Source: an uncultured Oscillospiraceae bacterium (GTDB taxonomy: Bacteria > Bacillota > Clostridia > Oscillospirales > Acutalibacteraceae). From it: a stretch of DNA of 7,267 nucleotides. The stretch covers positions 1 through 7,267 of the forward strand of contig CABUYS010000071.1 of the NCBI GenBank assembly GCA_902495835.1, read 5' to 3'. The position numbers were made by a program, and so were the translations under genes. A model generated the notes under the pieces. The model was not told where the DNA came from. It saw only the letters and a program-made list of their open reading frames with translations, and did not search any database. Below are positions 1-6,451 of this stretch, piece by piece (position 1 is the stretch's first letter; each line of letters starts with the position of its first letter).

Positions 1-335
1 ATAAATATTTTGTTGTCTTGGGACATGATTTAGATGGAAATGCCATAGGAGTTGTTATTATAGACACAAAAATAAATCCTAATTTGCCTCTAAGACGGCA
101 ACAGATGCACTATCAATTGTCTGCAAAGAAATATGCTTTTCTAAAAGAGAAAGATCGTTTTGTAGATTGTTCTGATTTGAAAACGATTACTGGTAAGCGT
201 TTTAAAGAACTGTTTGGGAACGATAAAGCTAAAGGTATCATTATGCAAGATGACCTCGAACTGATTAAAGGTGCTGTGATTAGCTATGAAGATGCTTCGC
301 CTAAAATGTTAAGGCGTTTTGGATTATTGCTTTAA
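1..335 (+). CDS. Small hypothetical protein, C-terminal part only; possibly PemK/MazF-like
   Basis: The frame is open from the left edge (first full codon at base 3, reading KYFVVLGHDLDGN) to a TAA at 333-335, giving 110 visible residues. A TTG at 18 is available, but coding sense runs through it to the edge, so the true start lies outside the window. The visible part is soluble, with no membrane segment. It begins with two beta-strand-like stretches (YFVVLGHD, AIGVVIIDTKI), followed by a charged middle containing HYQLSAKKYAFLKEKDRFVDCSD and a helical tail ending in RRFGLLL. The pattern of a hydrophobic strand, an exposed loop and a late phrase of the type 'FVDCSDLKTI' recalls PemK/MazF-like small barrel proteins, but no catalytic residue can be assigned. 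The function is therefore unproven. It has no evident link to polysaccharide synthesis and is separated from the operon by about 470 bases. It is best read as the left flank of the locus. Confidence 0.7.
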   Translation, partial: KYFVVLGHDLDGNAIGVVIIDTKINPNLPLRRQQMHYQLSAKKYAFLKEKDRFVDCSDLKTITGKRFKELFGNDKAKGIIMQDDLELIKGAVISYEDASPKMLRRFGLLL

Positions 336-368
336 GTATGTGTTTCCTTTGTTGATTACTATTCTGAT

Positions 369-452
369 ATGAGTTCCATAGAAAAATTAATGTTGCTTGA
401 CGAATTTTTCGCATTGCGCAAAGCTAATCGGGAAGAGAGGGAAAAACTTTGA
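369..452 (+). CDS. Doubtful 27-codon small ORF
   Basis: An ATG at 369 opens a 27-residue frame ending in TGA at 450-452. It encodes a leucine- and glutamate-rich, probably helical peptide (MSSIEKLMLLDEFFALRKAN, then REEREKL). It lies in the same frame as the preceding gene, and that frame stays open from directly after the TAA at 333-335, so readthrough would add 38 residues. The composition looks protein-like (amphipathic, charged C-terminus), but no family is recognised, there is no clear ribosome binding site, and an ORF this short is expected by chance. It could be a tiny partner of the upstream gene, a decayed remnant, or noise. Confidence 0.2.
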   Translation: MSSIEKLMLLDEFFALRKANREEREKL

Positions 453-483
453 GAGAAATCTACCTACTAGATAGGATGTTTGT

Positions 484-513
484 TTTGGAGTATTTGATTT
501 TTTTATGGATTTG
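484..513 (+). promoter_or_regulatory. Weak candidate Bacteroides-type promoter
   Basis: Bacteroidota primary-sigma promoters are known to have TTTG near -33 and TAnnTTTG near -7, usually 19-21 bases apart. Here TTTG (484-487) is followed after 18 bases by TGGATTTG (506-513), one mismatch from the -7 consensus and slightly short in spacing. Transcription would start near 520, leaving a leader of almost 290 bases that includes the paired segment 581-767. TTTG-like words are frequent in AT-rich DNA, so this is only the best match found by eye in the region, not a confident call. Confidence 0.2.
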
Positions 514-580
514 ACAAAAGATGTGGGACCATGAGAATCTGCTTAATGATTATCAGAATAAATGCTAGTGATATTTAAAA

Positions 581-767
581 AGGGGGGCACTTTTGCTTTG
601 CTTTATAATTTATAGAGGTCATAATTCAAGCTGTGTCAGTTCTTAATCCATTGAGTAAATCATATTTTACTTCGGATAAACACTTGAATATCAATATAAA
701 TACAAGTAGTAATCTACTGATAAAAAGAAAAATGCAAAGATTGACACAGTTTAAATTACGTCCCCCT
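581..767 (+). promoter_or_regulatory. Putative structured 5' leader RNA of the polysaccharide operon
   Basis: Two nested pairings are visible. The outer one joins 581-588 (AGGGGGGC) to 760-767 (GTCCCCCT): eight consecutive pairs, one of them G587-U761. Directly inside it on the 3' side, 622-640 pairs with 740-758 over 19 positions with one mismatch, counting two G-U pairs. The 3' strands of the two helices are separated only by base 759. Within the loop, 653-659 can pair with 666-672 (seven pairs around a 6-nt loop), and 705-709 with 714-718 (five pairs around TAAT). An alternative pairing, 682-686 with 703-707, would compete with the last one. The structure ends 41 bases before the glycosyltransferase start codon at 808. 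This suggests a regulatory leader, perhaps for processive antitermination or antisense control, but no known riboswitch class is recognised. Confidence 0.4.
622..758. repeat. Imperfect 19-bp inverted repeat with a 99-base spacer
   Basis: The left arm 622-640 and the reverse complement of the right arm 740-758 agree at 16 of 19 positions, with an unbroken core CTGTGTCA (631-638) / TGACACAG (742-749). The differences fall at arm positions 6, 9 and 18. Bacteroides capsule operons are known for invertible promoters bounded by inverted repeats, so a recombinase-flipped segment must be considered. However, such arms are normally near-perfect, and no good promoter is seen in the spacer in either orientation. 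Two of the three differences become G-U pairs in the + strand RNA, which favours an RNA helix over a DNA inversion site. Confidence 0.55.
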
Positions 768-807
768 AATTTTAATATTTTATCTTTCTATAGTTTGCTA
801 TCTTGTA

Positions 808-2040
808 ATGGCTAAAAAAGCATTAGTTTTAATTACTAACTCTTTCCCTTTTGGTAAAGGAGAAACTTTTGTAGATAATGAAATTCGCTATTATAGCAAG
901 TTTTATCCTGTTTACGTTGTTTCTATAGATAATGTTTGTCCACAGCGCTTTTTGAACATCCCTAATAATATTAGCATTTATCAAATGCCTAAATTGAGTA
1001 GATGTAATAAAATAATCTGGTATCTACGTTCTCTTCTCAGGCAAGTCTTTTATGAAGAATTACTATTTTTGCTAAAAGAAAGAAATTATTTTTTTTCGAG
1101 ACTGCATTCTTTGATTGCATTTATTGGTTTAGGTGAAAGGGTGTTTATTTTTCTAACAAAGAATATATCTAATAAAATTGAAGGACATGATACGGTCTGT
1201 TATAGTTATTGGCTGCATCATGGAGCTTATGCTGCAGTTCGTTTTAAGAAAAAGTTTTCAGCAAGAGCAGTAGCTCGGTGTCATGGGTATGATTTATATG
1301 CAGATAGGTATATCTCTAATTATTTACCTTTGAGATTCTATTTATCAAGTTACCTGGATGTTATATTTCCAATATCTAAGCATGGCTTGGATTATTTAAA
1401 AGGTAATATTTTTATTTCTAAGAGTTGTAAACTAGAAGTTTCTCGTTTGGGCACTTTTGATTATGGAATTAAAAGTAATGTACATTTGGAAGGAACACTT
1501 CGATTGGTATCTTGTTCTTGGATTGTGCCAGTCAAGAGGGTTCATAGGATATTAGAAACATTGCAACAAATAGTTGATATAAATATTGAATGGACACATA
1601 TTGGTGGAGGAGCATTAAAAGAGAGGTTGGAATTAGATATAGAAAAACTACCTAAGAATATAAAAGTAAATTTGCTGGGGGAATTGACATCTACAGATAT
1701 TTATAAATTATATAAGGAAAACTCTTATCATATTTTTGTGAATGTTAGTGAATCAGAAGGTATTCCTGTTTCTATTATGGAGGCTTCATCTTTTGGCATT
1801 CCTGTGATTGCGACCAACGTGGGTGGAGTGGGAGAAATTGTAGAAAATGGGTATAATGGTTTATTACTGAATAAAGATTTCTTGAATAGAGATTTGAGTG
1901 TTTGTTTGAAATCTATTGCTTGTATGGTAGATAATGATTATCAGACTTTAAGAAAACATGCTAGAGAAATGTGGGAAGAAAGATATAATTCTTCTGTGAA
2001 TTATAGCAAATTTGTGCGAATATTGAATGAGTTGTTTTGA
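808..2040 (+). CDS. Glycosyltransferase family 4 (GT-B fold)
   Basis: This 410-residue cytoplasmic or membrane-associated enzyme is expected to transfer a sugar from a nucleotide donor to the lipid-linked repeat unit. The N-terminal acceptor domain begins with TNSFPFGKGETFVDNEI (10-26), an opening recalled from GT4 enzymes of Bacteroidota polysaccharide clusters, and contains RCHGYDLY (157-164) and the linker-side FPISKHG (187-193). The C-terminal donor domain has SWIVPVKRVHR (237-247), where the lysine usually contacts the donor diphosphate, then HIGGGALKERL (264-274). The classic EX7E motif is E317 to E325 in SEGIPVSIMEA, followed by GIPVIATNVGGVGEIVENGYNG (330-351). Length is normal for the family and no domain is missing. 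The ATG at 808 is chosen because the family-typical first strand (KKALVLITNSFP) follows it at once; no Shine-Dalgarno is seen, as is usual in Bacteroidota. It is the first gene of the operon. Donor and linkage cannot be deduced. Confidence 0.93.
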   Translation: MAKKALVLITNSFPFGKGETFVDNEIRYYSKFYPVYVVSIDNVCPQRFLNIPNNISIYQMPKLSRCNKIIWYLRSLLRQVFYEELLFLLKERNYFFSRLHSLIAFIGLGERVFIFLTKNISNKIEGHDTVCYSYWLHHGAYAAVRFKKKFSARAVARCHGYDLYADRYISNYLPLRFYLSSYLDVIFPISKHGLDYLKGNIFISKSCKLEVSRLGTFDYGIKSNVHLEGTLRLVSCSWIVPVKRVHRILETLQQIVDINIEWTHIGGGALKERLELDIEKLPKNIKVNLLGELTSTDIYKLYKENSYHIFVNVSESEGIPVSIMEASSFGIPVIATNVGGVGEIVENGYNGLLLNKDFLNRDLSVCLKSIACMVDNDYQTLRKHAREMWEERYNSSVNYSKFVRILNELF

Positions 2041-2069
2041 CTTTAAGGACTTTATAAAGATATATAGAG

Positions 2070-3728
2070 ATGGAAAAGCAGACGATAGGTTGGATGTTTA
2101 TGTTGTCGGGAAAAAATGGAATTGTCCGGGTGAAGGTAAATTTTGATGATAGATTTAAGGATGATAAGTTTTATTGTGATAACGAGAAGATTACTATTGT
2201 TTCTGATGGGGTGATTTTAAATAAGTCGGAGCTGTTCGCAAAATATAAGGTTACAACTCTTGAGGATTTACTTTTTTTATTATTAAAAAAAGATGAATTT
2301 ACTTTTTTTAAAGAATTTATAGGCCCATTCAATGGATTTTATCGTAATAAAGAAACTGGAGTGCTTATTGTTTGGGGAAATCAGACGGGTGATAGTGCTC
2401 CTTTTTATTATGTAGGAGTGGATGGTAATGTTGTAGTTAGTAATAAATTTAACTTGGTATATGAAGAGTTAAAGCGGAATGGAATGGTATATTCGTTTTC
2501 GGATAAAGCCGCTTACCAATTGCTTTCTTTCGGTTATATGGTAGATGATTCTACATTCTTAAAAGAGGTGAAGAGGGTGAGAGCTGGAAAGTATTTGTTT
2601 GTGAGTGAGAAAGGAATGAATATCAAGGAATGGCATCGTTTTTCCTATAAAGTAAAAATAGATATGGGAATGAACGAGGCGATAGAGTTAATTGATCAAG
2701 GTTTCAGAAAGGCTGTTAAACGTTGTTTTGACAAAGATACGGAGTATGGATATAAATATCATTTGGTGGATTTAAGTGGTGGTTTAGATTCTCGAATGAC
2801 AACTTGGGTTGCTCATGATATGGGTTATAGAAATATTGTTAATATCTGTTATTCACAATCAACTAGTCTGGATTGCCAATATGCAAAAGATGTTGCCCAC
2901 TTTTTGGGTAACCAATTTTATGTAAAGTATTTGGATGAAGCTTCGTTTGTGCGAGAAGTGGAGGAAGTTACGAAAAAGAATTTTGGCATGGGATATTATG
3001 CGGGAATTACCGGGGGAAATCAGTTTTTGAAATTTTTGAATTTTAGAGTCTTGGGTTTAGAACATACAGGGCAATTGGGGGATTTGATTGTAGGAGGAGG
3101 ATATTTAAAATCCTTACGCGAAGATACAATAGATGTGAATGGAATTAAATATTCCAATAGGGTTTCATGTGAAGATATAAATGTTTCGGGATATGAGGGC
3201 CATGAATTGATGTCTCTTTATCTTCGTGGTTTTCAAGGTGCATTATCAACTCATTATATTCGTTCGAATTATACATATGCTGTTTCTCCTTTTATTGATC
3301 CAGAGTTTATAGATATTTGTTTTTCTATCCCTAAATGTTTGCGTATATATAACAGGCTTTATTGGACATGGATTAATAAAAAATATCCGATGGCGGGTAA
3401 AATTCAATCTACTCGTAAGCAAAGGACTCGTTTTTTTATTTTTCAGAAATTGATGCAGCTTGTTCAAGGGGGATTTCGCAGAGGCTTGCACATAATTGGA
3501 AGTCGCCATTTTAGCCATAATAAGCGTGATATGAATCCTTTTGAATTTTGGTATGCTACAAATCCTGGAATAAGGAACTTTGTTAACACTTATTATGAGG
3601 AACATATTCATTTATTAGATGGATACAAGAAGTTACAAGCGGACTCTATGATGCTTTTTAATCAAGGGAGTGTGATTGAGAAGTTACAGGTTTTGACAAT
3701 ACTTGCTGCGAGAAAGATTTATGCGTAA
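2070..3728 (+). CDS. Asparagine-synthase-like ATP-dependent amidotransferase, glutaminase site lost
   Basis: The protein has 552 residues with the two-domain layout of class-B asparagine synthetases. Residues 1-190 match the N-terminal Ntn-hydrolase fold: DGVILNKSEL (46-55) stands where AsnB has its NGEIYN strand, and GPFNGFY (85-91) and NQTGDSAPFYY (104-114) where AsnB has GxFAF and DrxGxKPLYY. The nucleophile Cys2 is absent (the protein starts MEKQ), the glutamate of NGEIYN is valine, and no RLSI motif is seen, so glutamine hydrolysis is unlikely. The synthetase domain is intact by eye: the pyrophosphate loop SGGLDS at 236-241, TGQLGDLIVGGGY at 333-345, and SPFIDPEFIDICFSIP at 406-421. It probably adenylates a carboxylate and couples it to ammonia or an amine. 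In polysaccharide loci such enzymes are thought to amidate uronic acids or substituents; that role is inferred here. It starts 29 bases after the first glycosyltransferase and overlaps wzx by 8 bases. Confidence 0.88.
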   Translation: MEKQTIGWMFMLSGKNGIVRVKVNFDDRFKDDKFYCDNEKITIVSDGVILNKSELFAKYKVTTLEDLLFLLLKKDEFTFFKEFIGPFNGFYRNKETGVLIVWGNQTGDSAPFYYVGVDGNVVVSNKFNLVYEELKRNGMVYSFSDKAAYQLLSFGYMVDDSTFLKEVKRVRAGKYLFVSEKGMNIKEWHRFSYKVKIDMGMNEAIELIDQGFRKAVKRCFDKDTEYGYKYHLVDLSGGLDSRMTTWVAHDMGYRNIVNICYSQSTSLDCQYAKDVAHFLGNQFYVKYLDEASFVREVEEVTKKNFGMGYYAGITGGNQFLKFLNFRVLGLEHTGQLGDLIVGGGYLKSLREDTIDVNGIKYSNRVSCEDINVSGYEGHELMSLYLRGFQGALSTHYIRSNYTYAVSPFIDPEFIDICFSIPKCLRIYNRLYWTWINKKYPMAGKIQSTRKQRTRFFIFQKLMQLVQGGFRRGLHIIGSRHFSHNKRDMNPFEFWYATNPGIRNFVNTYYEEHIHLLDGYKKLQADSMMLFNQGSVIEKLQVLTILAARKIYA

Positions 3729-4989
3729 TAATACGGTAATTCTTATTAAGAATTTGGCACAACGTGGCTTGATGCATATGTTTGGTGCGAATGTCTTTAA
3801 TAAAATCATTTCTTTTTCAGGAACTATTTTGTTAGTCCGCATTTTATCAAAGGGAGAATATGGGGTATATGCTTATGTCCAAAATATTTTGTCTTTTTTT
3901 TTGTTATTGAACGGTTTGGGAGTCGTTTCAGGGTTGTTGCAATATGGTTCAGTGTATAGGAATTCTCCTTTGATGTACGCATTTTTTAAATACGGTTTAA
4001 GAAGGGGAGTGATCGCAAATATTATATTGGCTTTTGGAATCGGATTATTTGGTTTGTTATTTGTCAAAGATTCTTCTACAAGTATTTTATTTGTGATTAT
4101 TTCTTTTATACCTGTCTTTACAATTATTTATGAGATTTTCCAAATTTATAATTTAGTACTTCGAAATAACAAATTTTATTCTTTATATACTTCTTTGAAT
4201 ACAGTATTGGTTATGGGAGGGACTGTAGTTGGAGCATATTTTTTAGGTGTGAAGGGAATTTTTGCTTTTACTTATATTGCTTTGTTAGGTTGTATTGGGG
4301 CAGGAATGGTTTATTTAAAAAGAGGTGGGTGGATATGGTGTGATGCAAGAGTTGTAATAACAAAGGAGGAGGCATCAGAGTTTAATCGTTTTTCATTAGT
4401 TTCAATGTTCAATAATGGGGTATCATTTTTGGTTTATATTATTGATGTTTTTCTTATTGGGGTTATTACTGAAGATATGAATGTTCTAGCATCTTATAAG
4501 ACAGCTACACTTATCCCTTTTGCTTTGACGTTTATTCCTTCGACTATAATGACGTTTGTTTATCCTTACTTTGCCAATCATCAAAATGATAAGAATTGGG
4601 TGCGCAACCATTATATGAAATTACTAAAATATTGTTTGGGATTAAATTTGTGTATTTCTCTTTTTCTTATTTTTTTCTCAAAGTTGATTGTTCAGATTTG
4701 TTTTGGCAAAGAGTATTTGGACTGCGTATCCATATTTATTGTTTTGGCGATCGGTTATTTCTTTACAGCCTCTTTGCGGATTCCAGGAGGAAATGTATTG
4801 GCTTCTTTAGGGAAAATTAAAGTGAATTTTTATATTACGGTTGCTATGGGGCTTTTTAATATCATAGCAGATGTGGTTCTAATATATTGGATGGGAAGTA
4901 TCGGGGCGGCAATAAGTACGTTGTCGGTGTTTTTATTGTCTGGTCTTGTGTCTAATCTTTATTTGTACAGATATTTGTTGTCAAAGTAA
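3721..4989 (+). CDS. wzx: Wzx-type polysaccharide flippase
   Basis: This integral inner-membrane protein of 422 residues belongs to the oligosaccharide flippase (PST/MOP) family and moves undecaprenyl-linked repeat units to the periplasmic face. About twelve hydrophobic segments can be read, near 25-42, 52-73, 98-116, 121-138, 158-176, 180-198, 226-249, 262-282, 302-319, 334-350, 368-390 and 394-417. Family-like features are the N-terminal VFNKIISFSGTILLVRILSK leading into GEYGVYAY (25-52), ASYKTATLIP (257-266), CFGKEY (327-332) and the late NIIADVVLIYWMGSIGAAIS (380-399). Length is typical. The ATG at 3721 is preferred: it overlaps the end of the upstream gene as ATGCGTAA, which suggests translational coupling, whereas the in-frame TTG at 3703 would add only six polar residues inside the neighbour. 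A run of nine T (3894-3902) lies in the second membrane segment. Substrate specificity is unknown but is presumably the unit made by this locus. Confidence 0.92.
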   Translation: MRNNTVILIKNLAQRGLMHMFGANVFNKIISFSGTILLVRILSKGEYGVYAYVQNILSFFLLLNGLGVVSGLLQYGSVYRNSPLMYAFFKYGLRRGVIANIILAFGIGLFGLLFVKDSSTSILFVIISFIPVFTIIYEIFQIYNLVLRNNKFYSLYTSLNTVLVMGGTVVGAYFLGVKGIFAFTYIALLGCIGAGMVYLKRGGWIWCDARVVITKEEASEFNRFSLVSMFNNGVSFLVYIIDVFLIGVITEDMNVLASYKTATLIPFALTFIPSTIMTFVYPYFANHQNDKNWVRNHYMKLLKYCLGLNLCISLFLIFFSKLIVQICFGKEYLDCVSIFIVLAIGYFFTASLRIPGGNVLASLGKIKVNFYITVAMGLFNIIADVVLIYWMGSIGAAISTLSVFLLSGLVSNLYLYRYLLSK

Positions 4990-4993
4990 TTAT

Positions 4994-6451
4994 ATGCGGA
5001 GAATACGAACGGCATATCTTTTCTTTTTCTTATTTCTCGGGCTTTTCAGTTTCGTAATAGGTTTATTGTATCAAGTGTATCTTTTTTCATTAGGAGCTAT
5101 ATTTTCGGTTTGGATATTAAGTATGATCTATGCAATAGCAGACCTAAATAAACGATATGTATTTGCTCTGTTTAATGTTACATTTTTTACTTTTTTATTG
5201 AGTAGATTGTTTATTTCTCCCATTTTCGGTGAATTACAGTCAGAAGAAGGATTAAATTTTAGTTCTCCGCAGATTATAAATCATATTTTGTTTTCCCTGT
5301 ATTTAAGTTTATTTTTTTTATTTGTTGGATTCTATATGTTTCAAGATAAGCGGATTGTGTGGTTTAAGCAAAAAGAAAGGACTAAGTATGCTTCGGACAT
5401 TGTAAAATTCCGGAAAAAACTGTTTTTGCCTTTTCTTTATGTATGTGCAGTTGCTGCTTGTTGTATCAATATTGAAAAAATGTTGTTTGTTCTGTCTAAT
5501 TCTTATTTGAGTTATTATACAGATTTCAGTTCTAGACTTCCTCATTTCATTGGGTTTATAGGTAGTTCATTTAATTTGTTTTTTTTCTTGTATTTATCGA
5601 CTATGCCTTCGAAACGGGAATTGAAATATCCTTTTTTAGTATTTCTATTAATTAATACTTTATCATTAGGGTACGGACAGCGTAACGGAGTCGTTTTAGC
5701 ATTTTGCTTTTTGATTGCTTATTTGATTCTGAGAAATACGGTAAATTCTGGTGGTAAGGTATGGTTTGGCAAACGTGAATATATTATTTGTGGTATAATA
5801 ACTCCTTTTGCCCTTTCTTTTTTACTTGCGTTCGGGTATATACGAAATGAGCTAGATCATGAATCAAAAAATATTTTTGATTCGGCAATTAGTTTTTTTC
5901 AAGGTCAAGGGGTTAGTGTAAATGTCATCGGTTATGCAAAAGAGTGTGAGGGGACGTATCCTGAAACGAATATCAGTTATACATTCGGACCTATTATACA
6001 GGAGCTTAAACATAATCCTGTTAGCAATTTTTTCGGGTTGTTTCCTTTTTATAAGTCACAGGAATTAGAAGCTGTTTATCATAATAATAATTTTGGAGCA
6101 ACGATTACTTATTTGGTAGATCCTCAACGTTTTTTAGGTGGAGGTGGGTTGGGAAGTTCATATATAGCAGAGGCATGGGTTGATTTTGGATATGTCGGAA
6201 TTATTGTGGTGAATTTTGTATTCGGAATCCTTTTGTCACAGTTGCATAAATGGTTTAGACAGGGTGGTTTTATTGCCGTGATGGGGATGCTAATGTTTTC
6301 AGGGTTATTATATGCTCCACGTGGATCAGTATCGGATTGTATATATCCGATTATAAATTTTAGAAATGCATTTTTGCTTGTTTTCATTTATTTAATATTG
6401 AAAACGTTTTATAAAAATAAAAAGAAATGGAGAAGAGTATACAGAGGATGA
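4994..6451 (+). CDS. wzy: Wzy-type O-antigen/capsule repeat-unit polymerase
   Basis: This 485-residue polytopic inner-membrane protein probably polymerises flipped repeat units on the periplasmic side. About twelve hydrophobic segments are visible, around 7-26, 28-48, 55-75, 97-116, 143-165, 184-203, 211-228, 232-247, 264-283, 395-415, 425-440 and 454-472. A large polar loop of roughly 110 residues (284-394) lies between the ninth and tenth segments, the hallmark topology of Wzy. Likely functional arginines include R230 in YGQRNG (227-232) and R284 at the loop start. The phrase GLGSSYIAEAWVDFGYVGII (385-404) strongly resembles the loop end of Bacteroidota oligosaccharide repeat-unit polymerases. 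The family is poorly conserved, so topology and neighbour wzx carry much of the call. The ATG at 4994, four bases after the wzx stop, is chosen over a TTG at 4946 inside wzx, because MRRIRTAYLFFF is a normal positive-charge-then-membrane start. A WaaL-type ligase is less likely given the position between wzx and a glycosyltransferase. Confidence 0.87.
   Translation: MRRIRTAYLFFFLFLGLFSFVIGLLYQVYLFSLGAIFSVWILSMIYAIADLNKRYVFALFNVTFFTFLLSRLFISPIFGELQSEEGLNFSSPQIINHILFSLYLSLFFLFVGFYMFQDKRIVWFKQKERTKYASDIVKFRKKLFLPFLYVCAVAACCINIEKMLFVLSNSYLSYYTDFSSRLPHFIGFIGSSFNLFFFLYLSTMPSKRELKYPFLVFLLINTLSLGYGQRNGVVLAFCFLIAYLILRNTVNSGGKVWFGKREYIICGIITPFALSFLLAFGYIRNELDHESKNIFDSAISFFQGQGVSVNVIGYAKECEGTYPETNISYTFGPIIQELKHNPVSNFFGLFPFYKSQELEAVYHNNNFGATITYLVDPQRFLGGGGLGSSYIAEAWVDFGYVGIIVVNFVFGILLSQLHKWFRQGGFIAVMGMLMFSGLLYAPRGSVSDCIYPIINFRNAFLLVFIYLILKTFYKNKKKWRRVYRG

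Larger units (their letters stand above)
453..807. other. Intergenic leader region upstream of the polysaccharide operon
   Basis: These 355 bases hold no convincing gene on either strand. A GTG-started frame at 633-815 crosses the inverted repeat described separately and has no protein-like character. The stretch is AT-rich except for a G6 run (582-587) and a C5 run (762-766), which can pair with each other. No rho-independent terminator (GC-rich hairpin followed by a T run) is visible after the flanking gene. No upxY- or upxZ-type regulator, which often opens Bacteroides capsule operons, is encoded here. The promoter of the operon is expected in this stretch. Confidence 0.6.

Noticed and set aside
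465..477. CCTA / TAGG mini-hairpin considered as a terminator for the flanking gene
   Set aside because: Only about four base pairs, not GC-rich, and not followed by a run of T.
791..800. TAGTTTG near the first start codon considered as a -7 promoter element
   Set aside because: Spacing does not fit TAnnTTTG, there is no matching TTTG at the right distance, and transcription would start inside or next to the start codon.
633..815. GTG-started 60-codon frame on the + strand upstream of the first glycosyltransferase
   Set aside because: It runs across both arms of the inverted repeat, has low-complexity Asn/Ser/Leu composition with no family resemblance, begins with GTG without a ribosome binding site, and overlaps the true start at 808.
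3246..3611. 121-codon frame on the - strand
   Set aside because: Antisense to the well-supported synthetase domain of the AsnB-like gene. Its composition is what the reverse of a coding AT-rich gene gives, with no recognisable domain.
4596..4820. 74-codon + strand frame inside wzx
   Set aside because: Out of frame with a clear membrane protein. Its hydrophobic look comes from the T-rich membrane-segment codons.
4946..4993. Upstream TTG start for wzy
   Set aside because: It would add 16 residues encoded within the end of wzx, with several cysteines. The ATG at 4994, four bases after the wzx stop, gives a normal N-in membrane start.
6124..6387. 87-codon frame on the - strand
   Set aside because: Antisense to the conserved GSSYIAEAWVDFGY part of wzy. 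Its proline- and asparagine-rich composition looks like a shadow.
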